Assembly (NCBI RefSeq): GCF_048771995.1
Contig: NC_133026.1
Span: 149,257,001-149,321,000 of the forward strand
DNA: 64,000 nucleotides
Source of the DNA: Taeniopygia guttata
Taxonomy: Eukaryota > Chordata > Aves > Passeriformes > Estrildidae
Reading direction: 5' to 3'
Position 1 is the stretch's first letter. Each line of letters opens with the position of its first letter. The notes beneath the pieces were generated by a model. That model was not told the origin of the DNA, made no database searches, and saw nothing but the letters and a program-made list of their open reading frames with translations. This document shows, piece after piece, positions 36,600-45,995 of this stretch. The position numbers and the translations under genes were made by a program.

Positions 36600-36791
36600 T
36601 TACTCAAGTTCTTTTTTTAAAGTCAGGATGTGCTCTGTCTTGCTAGGCTGAGTTGGAGCCAGATGCTTTTCCTTGTAGGCATCCTGACAGATTACAAGGA
36701 GGGTTGGAAGCGTCGCTGCAAGGCACTGGAGCTCATCAACATATTTCTGACAGCAGTGCTTGGGTCCCTCTCCATCTTCCCAACTGATCAT
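36600..36791 (-). other. Candidate terminal coding exon, unidentified
   Basis: On the - strand the sequence TTATTATTGTTTGTTTACAG is a good polypyrimidine tract and splice acceptor. It is followed at once by a 63-codon open frame ending in TAA. The deduced peptide begins 'MISWEDGEGPKH', contains 'CCQKYVDELQCLAATLP' and 'ICQDAYKEK', and has balanced amino-acid use without low complexity apart from a lysine pair near its end. An internal GA|GTAACT could serve as a weak donor instead of the stop. I recognise no family, and the frame also stays open upstream of the acceptor, so chance cannot be excluded. Confidence 0.2.
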
Positions 36792-38456
36792 CTGTAAACA
36801 AACAATAATAATCCAGGGTTGAGTTCCCAGTCTTGATTTATGGGCATGAACTAAGAATTCATCACTGGTGGAGTTTATTTTTTTTTCTGCTGAAGGAGGA
36901 GTAGCCAAAGCCGTGAAAGAACAATTAATGTTGATATATCTGGATGTGCTGACAGAAATAAACCCCAGCACCCAGCCAAGCCATATGTGACCCAGGAGTA
37001 AATCACAGGAACAAGAAAACAAGAAGCTCAGATGAGAAGATTGCTGGTGTGCCAGCCCATGTCAAGCTGGTGAGCTTGGTGGCAGTCCTGACAGGTCCAC
37101 AGATGCAAGATAATCCAGGTCATCCAAGTGCTGTGCACAGAAGGGAATCTCTGACACCAGCCCTCTTCCCTCTTCCAGTCAGATGATTCTTCAACCAATG
37201 TTCACCTCCCTGTTGTGATGGTGGACACGTAGGAATGACACCTAAGGTTTTAAGGACTCCATAGGTTGAGTCAGACCTATGGATGCTCTCCAGAAGCCAG
37301 GGTGGAATCAAGATAGGTCTGGGGCATGCTTCAATTTAATTTCTATGCTTATAACTTGGCTTTCAAAAGTCCAAGAGATCTGTGGCATATAGACCCTTCT
37401 AGAGATTTCCCAAAATCTTTTCCACAGTTGCAGTTCTCACTGTAAGGGGAATTATTGTTTTTGTAACAGGAATGCCTTGCAGCTGAAACAGAGCAAAGAT
37501 TTCAGTACATCTGGTTACCAGATTGGTAACATCATGGCCAGGCAGTGAAGATTGACTTGTTCTCAGACATTCAGGATGGTGTTCACCTGATTTATCTTCA
37601 GGGATGAGATTTATCCTAATATTTGTGCATTTTCAGGGGGGGAATGCCTAACTAACTATTCAACCCAGGCTCCATTTCTTCTCACAGGAGAATGAGTCAG
37701 TGGCACTGAGGAAGTTCAGGACAATATTTGGTTTATCCTGAAGAAGATGCTTCTCTGAGGTTCGATGGATCACATCCCTGCTCTCACTCAATGTGTTGAC
37801 TTATTATTCATTTCTACAGTGGGCAGTGGATGGAAATACTAAATATGGACAGCTTAAACTGGAAGGGTGGATCCCAGAAAAGTCAAATAGTGGAAATACT
37901 TGTAAACAACTCCTCCATATCTTTACCTCTGAGTGCGATCAAACCCATCCCATGATAAATGTGCAAATAAGGTGATCAGCCACCTAAATAAAGTGTCCTC
38001 CTGGTTTAGGATGTAGATGGCCTCAGATTTAGACAACCAGGTCAACTGGACCTTGAAAAATGTATCCTCACATCTCTGTGTAGAAAAATATCTCTTAACA
38101 CTGGCAGTGCTAAATCCTCAATGTCCAGTCTGGGAATATTTTTTATTCCAAAACTTCCTCAACAGAAAAAGAATCTAGCTAGGTTTTTCCAGTATTAAAA
38201 CTCAACCAGATTATGATAGGACACATGCTTTGAATCACTGGGACTTTGCAAAGATGAAGGACAGCATCCAGGGACCACTGCTCCATGGCTTTAGGCATGG
38301 TACCAAAGCCATGCCATCATGATGGAGTTTTTTATTTTCCATAAACTTCTTTAGGGAGAAAGCAGTGCTGTTTGCAATCATGCATACATTTTTGTGTCTG
38401 GGACAAAAAATGAAAGAAAAAAAAACCCAAACCCCTCCATTCTTATTATTAGAGGC

Positions 38457-38474
38457 TTTTTTTTTTTTTTTTTA
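38457..38474. repeat. Poly(T) tract
   Basis: A pure T run of about 18 bases. Confidence 0.9.
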
Positions 38475-39044
38475 ACGTTTATCTTCCCACAGCAGGAGCT
38501 GAAACCCAAACTTACTGACTTCCTGTTGGCCTGAATACTCCTTGTGGTTATTACCACTTTGCACCAGATTCCTGCCACTGACCTTGATGGGAAAACTCCT
38601 TAACCCACTTACTGAATCCCCCAAGTCATCTTGAAGCCAGAGAGTAACAGTTAATAAAGTGCTTGCCAGGTTTCACAGTGTTTTCAGCTGACCTGTATTT
38701 CGACTTGTTACAGGATTCGCCGTGTAAGAAAAACCCAGGGGTAACACTCCCAATGCTGAGCGCACCGAGATGGCTCTGGGGAATGAGGCTGAACTGTGGC
38801 CCTGCCCCTGATCTACACCTGTACAAATTCACAGAATTCGCAGGGTGAGGGTGGAAAGAAAGAGTAAAGAAAGAGAAAAAAGTAGGCGGGATGTAGGGGG
38901 GGAGGATTCAGCCTTCTCAGCAATAAATGCACTATGTTTCTGAGTTCTCTCTTACTTTGAGAAAGAGATATGCTGAGTTTTGTTGTCTTGCCATGTGTAG
39001 CACAGGGGACACCGAACTCATTCAGTCTGGGGAGCAAGTGACAC

Positions 39045-39528
39045 ATGGAATCACAGAATCACAGGATGGTTGAAGTTGGAAGTGACCTGTGAAGGTCATC
39101 TGTACAATCCCCCTCTGGAGTATGGTCACCTACAGCCAGTAGTCTACGGTCATGTCAGACATCTTATTAAAATCTCCAAAAATGGAAACTTCACAAACTG
39201 TCAGGGCAACTTATGCCAGTTCTCAGTCACTCTAAACACCAAAAAAAGAAAAAAAAAGTGTTTCCTGGTGTTTAGAAGTAAATTCCTGTGTTTCAGTTTA
39301 TGCCCCCTTTTTCAAAAGAGCCTCGCAAGTCTGCCCTTCTCTAGGCTGAACAATCTCAGATATCGGTCTTTTCTCATGAGAGAGATGCTCCAGTCCCTTC
39401 ATCATCCTCATGGCCTTTGATGGACTCTCTCCAGTGCTCTTGTCTCTCTTTTATTGGGAAGTTTGGAATGGGACACAGATTCCAGGTGTGGCTCCTCAGT
39501 GCTGGGTAGAGGGCACAGACTCAGGGCA
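39045..39528 (-). mobile_element. CR1 copy, minus orientation, older and diverged
   Basis: GGAATCACAGAATCACAGGA, GTTGGAAGTGACCTGTGAAG, CAGGGCAACTTATGCCAGTT, CTTCTCTAGGCTGAACAATC and CAGGTGTGGCTCCTCAGTGC correspond to a reversed CR1 3' end of a diverged lineage that keeps about 480 bp. A small A-rich expansion (AAAAAAAGAAAAAAAAAG) sits inside. It abuts the next CR1 copy. Confidence 0.85.
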
Positions 39529-39529
39529 T

Positions 39530-39945
39530 TACAGAATCACAGAATGGTCTGGCTTGGAAGAGACCTTGAATATCCCTTCCTTCCAAACCCCCTGCTATGG
39601 GCAGGGACACCTTCCACTATCCCAGGTTGCTCCAAGCCCTGTCCAACCTGGCCTTGGACACTTCAGAAGACAGAGCAGCCACAGATTCTCCGGGCAATCT
39701 GTGGCAGTGATTCACCACCCTCTGAGTAAAGAACTTATTCCCAATATCCCATCCATCCCTGCCCTCTGTCAGTGGGAAGCCTTTCCCTGTGTCCTGTCAC
39801 TCCACAGCCTCATCAAAAGTCCCTCTTCAGCTCTCTTGGAAACACTTTTGGCACTAGAAGTGGCTCTAAGATCTGCCCAGGGTCTTCTTTTCTCCAGGCT
39901 GAACAACCCCAACTCTCTCAGACTGTCCTCATAACATAATTTTTA
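39530..39945 (-). mobile_element. CR1 copy, minus orientation
   Basis: It begins immediately right of the previous copy with ACAGAATCACAGAATGGTCT and runs through GCTATGGGCAGGGACACCTT, CAACCTGGCCTTGGACACTT, TCCAATATCCC-like frame-end sequence, TGTCCTGTCACTCCACAGCC and TCCAGGCTGAACAACCCCAA. Its 3' end inserted at, or was joined to, the older copy, giving a head-to-tail pair. Confidence 0.93.
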
Positions 39946-40984
39946 AATTTCTTTAAACGTTTTGCCCAAGCTGACATTTTCTGTGGGTGTCATAGCCAGT
40001 TCCTCGTTCCTGCTGCAGCGATGAGAGCAGCACCAGCTTTGCACTTGCAGTTTGAACTGCCACTGCTGCTACCTGGCATTTCCATGCTGCCAGGCTCAGC
40101 TGAAATGACAGTGCTGGAAAGACAGTGTAAAAGAGAAAGAAGAAAGCTGACAGCTCCTTAAAAGCCTTGTACAAATAGGACAGTGCTTGACATAATGATG
40201 TTCCAAAATCAGTCACTTGGACTTGATCTGCAAGGCTTGCAAAAAGCTGCTTGTTGCCTGGATTTTGCTGGGAAAGGTGGTTTGGTTTGGCTCCACTGGG
40301 TTTGACATCCTGAGCGAAGCTGGGCAGATGCCATCAGTAAAAAAACAGCTTCAACTGGGAGGAAATAGAGCTGAAGAACAGAGATTTATATGAGAGGATA
40401 TGGCTGTAGAATTTTCAACTGCAAATGGACAAAAACAGGGATTGAAAAAATCCACTTTGCTGGACTGAACAGAAGACCACCAGTGAAGCATGTCCCAGTG
40501 TCCTTCATTTGTATATTAAGTTTAAAAAAAAGTATAATTTTGTTATTTATCTAAAGGTTCTGTTTGCCTGGTCTTGTTCTTAAAATGGCACCAGTTAAAT
40601 ATCCAGGGATTTGAGATCTTCCTTCTCAGCACCACTTTCTGCCCTGTGACAGAGTACAGGCCAGTTGTTCCATCATTGCACCACCTGAGCACAAAGACTT
40701 ATTTGACAAGAAAGTCAAATGAATCATCCACTGGGGGTTTCAGCCTTCCTCTGCCCACTGAGATGAGATTCTCAGGGAAGAACCACAGGTCAGGTGAACC
40801 CTACACTAAAATGGCACCATGACCTGAATTTTGAGACTATGGATCTCTGCAAAATATTTGGTGCACACTCTGACCACTGATGCTCCCCAAAAATCAGGTC
40901 CTAGCAGTAAAGGAGGTGATGGCATCTCCCTGACCTGTGCAGAAGAGCAGACAGCTGGAGCTATTGCATAACACAAGCAATGGT
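39946..40984. other. Unique stretch
   Basis: No gene or repeat is recognised. Open frames are short. Confidence 0.5.
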
Positions 40985-41108
40985 GGAGAATTATGGGATC
41001 ATTTGGGTTGTAAAGACCTCTGGGAGGAGAATTATGGAATCATTTGGGTTGTAAAGACTTCTGGGAGGAGAATTATGGAATCATTTGGGTTGTAAAGACC
41101 TCTGGGAT
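40985..41108. repeat. 41-bp minisatellite, three copies, at a CR1 3' end
   Basis: The unit GGAGAATTATGGAATCATTT plus GGGTTGTAAAGACCTCTGG starts at 40985, 41026 and 41067 with only one or two differences between copies. The unit includes the CR1 tail and the first part of its reversed 3' UTR, so the element's 3' terminus has been tandemly triplicated. Confidence 0.92.
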
Positions 41109-41340
41109 CTGAGTCCAAACATTCCCCCAGCAGTGCCAAGGCCACCACTAACCCATGTCCCCAAGTGCCACATCTGCACATCTTTTAAATCTCTCCAAGG
41201 ATGGGGACTCCATCACTTCCTTGAGCAGCCTGACAACCCTTTGGGTGAAGAAGTTTTCCCTAATATCCCATCTAAACCTCCCCTGGTGCAACTCAAGGCT
41301 GTTCCCTCTCGTCCCATCCCCTGTGAGATGTTCTCACTGT
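41067..41340 (-). mobile_element. CR1 3' end, minus orientation, 'GGCCACCACTAACCCATGTC' subfamily
   Basis: After the triplicated terminus the reversed UTR continues with GCCAAGGCCACCACTAACCC, AAGTGCCACATCTGCACATC, GATGGGGACTCCATCACTTC, CCCTTTGGGTGAAGAAGTTT and AGGCTGTTCCCTCTCGTCCC. It is the same lineage as the copies at 4333 and 16170. Confidence 0.93.
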
Positions 41341-41786
41341 GAGTTGCTCTTTGCTGAATATGTTGATTTTGTTCTGATACAAACCAAGGCTTCTCCCACA
41401 CCCTGCAGGGATGCCTCCCTCTAAGAAAACTGAAATTCTCCATCTGTTTTCTCAATCTTCCCTTCCCTAGACTGCAGAAATGTCTAAACCAGTTGCAGAT
41501 AGCCAAGAAAGAATTTCTAGTGAATAACAGATACTTGGAGCTGGACATTTGTAGTGGTTTGGGAAACCCTTTTCATTGCTATTTTCCAAAACAACTCTTC
41601 ATTTCTAGCTCCAGGGAAGCTTTGCCATCAGTCCAGGCATGGGTGATAGATAGACCAAAATGAGCTGAGGATTGTAGATACCAGAACTATAAAAAAATTA
41701 TAAGAGCATTTGAGTAAAAAACCCTCAGACCAGGCACAATTCCAATTAGGAGATAAGACAGCAGCAGACAGTCAGGGTAATTTCCT
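41341..41786. other. Unique stretch, possible decayed LTR
   Basis: TGTAGTGGTTTGGGAAACCC near 41552 resembles the start of an avian LTR, but no matching end is visible. No gene is seen. Confidence 0.35.
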
Positions 41787-41980
41787 ACCCTTGAGGCCCT
41801 GGCACAGGTTTCCCAGAGAAGCTGTGGCTGCCCCAATCCCTGGAAATGTTCCAGGCCAGGTTGGACAGGGCTTGGAGAAACCTGGGATAGTGGAAAGTGT
41901 CCCTGCCATTGCACGGGGTCGGAACTGAACAGTCTTTAAAGTGGCTTCTAACCCAAACCAGTCTATTTTTCCATCATAAA
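41787..41980 (+). mobile_element. CR1 3' end, plus orientation
   Basis: GAGGCCCTGGCACAGGTTTC, AGAGAAGCTGTGGCTGCCCC, TCCAGGCCAGGTTGGACAGG, GGATAGTGGAAAGTGTCCCT and GGCTTCTAACCCAAACCAGT appear in CR1 order, followed by a degenerate CATCATA tail. Confidence 0.95.
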
Positions 41981-42754
41981 GGGATGTTATAATGTTGACC
42001 TGGATCAATTCCTCTGGTCACATAAGGAGAAAGGAAATAGATTCCCAGGGTGCAGCAGGGGAAGTGTTAAATTAAGGGTGGCTATATGGAATATTCTCAA
42101 ATAATGGAGGAAATTTCATAAATAATCAGTGTCAAGTAAGGCAGAGCTGCCTTCTGACCTCACAAGAGGACAAAGAGAGGGCCCTGGTTTTGCTCAGGCA
42201 GAGATTGGTGGTCTCCCAGGGCTTTGAGTAGGCCTGGATGGAAGAACCTGAATTTACCTGAATCCCCTCTGTCAGCAAGAAGCAATAGGCACTTTCTGCA
42301 GGACTCAACTCCCTCCAGGGTGTCTTCCAGAGGGTGGATGAGATCACCCCCTCATTTCTCAGAGTAGCAACTCCTGATTAAAAATTCAACTCTTTTGTGG
42401 TCTCCCATCCTCTGCCTGTCAGTGTACAAACACGCCGGGCCTCAGCAGCACTAAATCATCTGTGTGGGAGAGGGCTGCGAGGGAAAACAAAACCTTGTGG
42501 GGCAGAAGCACATGTGGGCAATGAGAGAAAAATAAAAATACACCCAGTCTTGCTGACACCTTCACCATCTTGCAGAAACCTCTTCTCCCCCAGGGCTTCA
42601 GCCTCCCCACCTGGGAAATACTGAGGTCAATAATTCCTGTACCTGGACGTGCTAAATAAGCACTTCCAAACCCACTCTCACTTCATCAGGAGCTGGGAAT
42701 GGGAGGCAGGAAAAATGCTGGGACCTTCAGGCAACTGTCTTCTTCATAGTTGGG

Positions 42755-42915
42755 GAGCGATTAAACTGCACATTTAATTGCTTTGATATGTATTTGTTTT
42801 ACATGAATGCAAGACCCAAGCTAATCTAATCGGCTTATTCACTAACAATGGACCCTAAACTGTACATAAATGACCGTTAAATTATTTGCTATCAGAGAGA
42901 ACTGCAATTGGATTT
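42755..42915. other. Possible conserved non-coding element
   Basis: The sequence is unique and AT-rich, with many homeodomain-type cores (GCGATTAAACTGC, CATTTAATTGC, GCTAATCTAATCGGC, GACCGTTAAATTA) and retained CpGs. This resembles vertebrate developmental enhancers in gene deserts. The call rests on composition only. Confidence 0.3.
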
Positions 42916-42954
42916 GGAATGGGAAAGAAAATGAGGGCTTGGAGAGGCAATTAC

Positions 42955-43003
42955 TATTTTTTATTTTTGGGTTTTTTTTTATTTTTTTTATTTTTTTTTT
43001 AAG
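42955..43003. repeat. T-rich low-complexity tract
   Basis: ATTTTTTATTTTTGGG-type sequence with several T runs of 8 to 10. Confidence 0.9.
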
Positions 43004-43714
43004 CAATCTTATTATCTATACAGGAGCCTTGCTCAGGAAACAAGTGTTCCCGTTGGAAAATCAATAACAGAGCTGCTGTGATAGCAGCAGAAACCTGTTG
43101 AGTTTCAATTAGTGCTTGGGAGGGGTTGATCCTCTTCCCTGAGCCTTCCACTTGCTAACACCAGGGAAATTTTGGGGCTTATTTATTGTTTGGAGAAATT
43201 TGAACTCTTGGCAGTAAGAATTTGGGGCAGCAATAATTGCTATCATGATCTGCAGTTAACCCTATCTTTTTTAATCCTTTTTTTCTTGGACTCCTGAAGA
43301 TGCCTGAGAAAACAACAAAGTCACACACAGGTAGGAACAGACTCACTGCAAGAATTGATGTGTTTTCAGGCATCTTGGCACATTCAGAAAGAAATGAATA
43401 CAGAGCAGAACTGTGCAGAAACAGGAGACACTGTGTAAGAGGGGACAGGATCCATGTCACCTCCCTGGCCACAGGCAGGGGCTGGGTCTCAGCTGGTGGG
43501 AGATCAACACAGAGCTCAGCTCTTCTTGATGGTGATTCCAGCCTGACCATCAGGGTGGGTGGTCTGAAACTGATGCTTCACGAGGTCAATTTCTTCATCT
43601 CTTCTCAGCTTGGAGAAGAGAAGCATTTGGGGACAAGCTTTTGTGACCTTTCAGTACTTAATGTGGGCTTATAAAAAAGAGGGAGAGTGACATTTTACAT
43701 GGGCAGATAGTGAA

Positions 43715-43962
43715 AGGAAAATGTGGAATGGTTTTAAATTAAAGGAGAGTTTTAGATGATATATTAGGAAGAAATTCTTTACTCAGAGGGTGGTGAGTCC
43801 TGGCACAGGTTGCCCAGAGAAGCTGTGGCTTCCCCATCCTCAAAGTGTCCAAAGCCAGGTTGGAGCAACCTGGGATAATGGAAGGTGTCCCTGCCCATGG
43901 CAGGAGGTGGAATTCCATGATCTTTAAGGTCCCTTCCAACCCAAACCATTCCATGATTCATT
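43715..43962 (+). mobile_element. CR1 3' end, plus orientation
   Basis: It includes the end of the reading frame and the UTR: AGATGATATATTAGGAAGAA, TTCTTTACTCAGAGGGTGGT, GGCACAGGTTGCCCAGAGAA, GTGTCCAAAGCCAGGTTGGA, TGCCCATGGCAGGAGGTGGA and CCTTCCAACCCAAACCATTC. A short deletion removes the usual GGGCTTGGAGC part. Confidence 0.96.
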
Positions 43963-45225
43963 ATATTGATCTACAAGGGCTCCTGCTGAGCAGCTTTCAG
44001 GAGATTTTCAGATACTCAAAGTTCAGTAAAGAATTCCAGGGTTGGCAGCTCCTTCAAAACTTTGCATCTACACTTCTTTATACATAAGAAAAATCAAAGC
44101 TTCCTCTCCCTGTCATGTGCTGGCACTCGGTGGATTGACATGAAAGTTCCCGATCCTCCCGTGCCCCTCATGGAACAGATGTTTGGGAGAAGGGAATATC
44201 AATATCATTTCACAGGAAGTTTATCACTAGAGTTCTGACAAGATTCATTTCCTACTTCAGACAGTGATTTGTCTATTAGGAGGTTCTTGAATACTTAATT
44301 ATCAATATAAATTATTAAAGAACACTGCAGGATTCATGGATACACTCTGAAGTGAGGCACACCCCTAACGTTGCAGTGTGTTTGACAGTTGCAGAAATAT
44401 TCAATATTTTTTTAAATAGCCCTGAATTTATGAATGGGTGAATTTTGCAGTTCACTACAAGTTACTCTTCTCTGATTTTAGATAATTTCAGAGCAAATGA
44501 TTCCTTTATTCCATGCCAGTGACTTAAAACTTGGAATCATGACTAGAATAAGGGGACTGCTATTCTGAAGTACAGGTTTGCACTTCCAGCTCCCCTGACA
44601 CAAATTTGCTTATTTTGTGACTTGCTCTAAAGCAGTCCAAAATGTTCCAGCTAAAAGAATTTTGGTGGAAAAGGTGGATTCTAAACTGATAAAAACTCCA
44701 TGTGAATTTTTGACAGAGGGGTTGATTATTTTTTAATCTTTATAAAAACAAACAAAATCATAATATTTCATGTTTTTCTTCTAAAAAAAATGATACTTTT
44801 TATTTTCATTTCTTTTAATTTGAAAAGATATTCCATTTAGATATTTTTTCTTCTGTGCTGAGGAAACACATTATAAAGCCTGAAAACAACGTGAAGAAAT
44901 TCATTGTGGGTGGAAGACAACATTCACTTAAACTTGGATGTGCCAGGCTTGTTTGTCTGTTTGTTTGTTTTCCATTTTCAGTCAGCTGATTTTCTTTTAT
45001 TTTTCTTAGCTCCATTTAAGTTCTGCCTCCAACTTAATAATTTATTTGCTTACATTGAGGAATTTGCAGCAGAAATGAAAAACTGTTATTCCTATATTTC
45101 AGTTTAGGAAATAGCATATCATGATCAGTGCCTCAAGGAGTCCAGAAATTGCTCTAGATCTCCAGATAACATTTTAATATAAATGAGAATAAGCAGCAGA
45201 CTAGAGTAACAGACAGAAGTAACTC
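43963..45225. other. AT-rich unique stretch
   Basis: No gene or repeat is recognised. Open frames are short. Confidence 0.5.
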
Positions 45226-45452
45226 TGGAGGAGGAGGAGGAGGAAAAGAAGAAGAAGAAGAAGAAGAAGAAGAAGAAGAAGAAGAAGAAGAAGAAGAAGA
45301 AGAAGAAGAAGAAGAAGAAGAAGAAGAAGAAGAAGAAGAAGAAGAAGAAGAAGAAGAAGAAGAAGAAGAAAAAAAAAAAGAAAAAGAAAAAAAAAAGAAA
45401 AAGAAAAAGAAAAAGAAAAAGAAAAAGAAAAAGAAAAAGAAAAAGAGAAAAA
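45226..45452. repeat. Composite polypurine microsatellite (GGA)n-(GAA)n-(AAAAAG)n
   Basis: A block of GGA units is followed by 41 perfect GAA units (45248-45370) and then about a dozen AAAAAG-type units. The whole 227 bp is purine on the + strand without a single pyrimidine. It abuts the 3' end of the reversed CR1 copy on its right. The complementary strand gives an artefactual poly-leucine/serine-phenylalanine frame. Long GAA tracts can form triplex DNA and slow polymerases (established for FXN in humans). Confidence 0.97.
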
Positions 45453-45995
45453 GGTGGAAGGCACCTTAAAGATCATCTCATTCCAATCCCCCTATTATTG
45501 GTAGGGACAATTTCCACTATCCCAGGTTGCTCCAATCCCTGTCCAACCTGGTCTTGGACGTTTCCTAAAATGGGACAGCCACAGATTCCCTGGGCAACCT
45601 GTGCCAGGGCCTCACCATCCTCAAAGGTTATAGCTTCTTCCTAATATCCCATCCAAACCTACTCTCTCTCAGGTTAAAGCTGTTCCCCCTTTTCCTGTCA
45701 CTCCAGGTTCTCTTAAATGGTCTCTCTCCATCTTTCTTGTTGGCTTCCTTCAGGCACTGGAAAGCCACAATTAGGCCATCCCAGAATCTCCTCTTCTCCA
45801 GGCTGAACAATCCCAATTTCTCAGCCTTTCCTCACAGCACAGCTGCTCCATCCCTCTGATCATCCTGGTGCTTCCTCTGGACTCCTCCAAAAGCTCCATG
45901 TCCTTCCCATGCTGGGGACCCAGAGATGGATGCAGCTCTGCAACTGGGGTCTCACCAGAGAGGACCAGAGCAGCAGAATCCCCCCTTTCCCCTGC
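45453..45995 (-). mobile_element. CR1 copy with ORF2 end, minus orientation
   Basis: Reversed CR1 3' UTR and frame: GTGGAAGGCACCTTAAAGAT, ATTTCCACTATCCCAGGTTG, CTGTGCCAGGGCCTCACCAT, GCTTCTTCCTAATATCCCAT, GTTCCCCCTTTTCCTGTCAC and TCCAGGCTGAACAATCCCAA. The - strand frame reads 'MIRGMEQLCCEERLRN', the usual CR1 ORF2 end, followed by 'FSLEKRRFWDGLIVAFQCLK' in another frame after a frameshift. It is a dead copy. Confidence 0.95.

Larger units (their letters stand above)
35431..39044. other. Unique stretch with two weak exon candidates
   Basis: No gene can be called. A poly(A) near 35972, a GA-rich run at 36165-36210 and a poly(T) near 38457 are simple repeats. The candidate exons at 35434-35560 (+) and 36600-36791 (-) are listed separately. 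The region 36000-36600 is AT-rich and unique. Confidence 0.45.
41981..43714. other. Unique stretch with a possible conserved block
   Basis: No gene is recognised. The block at 42755-42915 is listed separately. A T-rich run lies at 42955. The 125-codon open frame from 43300 has no known relatives. Confidence 0.45.

Noticed and set aside
40985-41108. Three spaced repeats considered as a CRISPR-like array
   Set aside because: Units are directly adjacent without spacers, consist of CR1 sequence, and the genome is avian.
45201-45476. - strand Phe-Ser / poly-Leu frame
   Set aside because: Translation of the GAA and AAAAAG microsatellites, not a protein.
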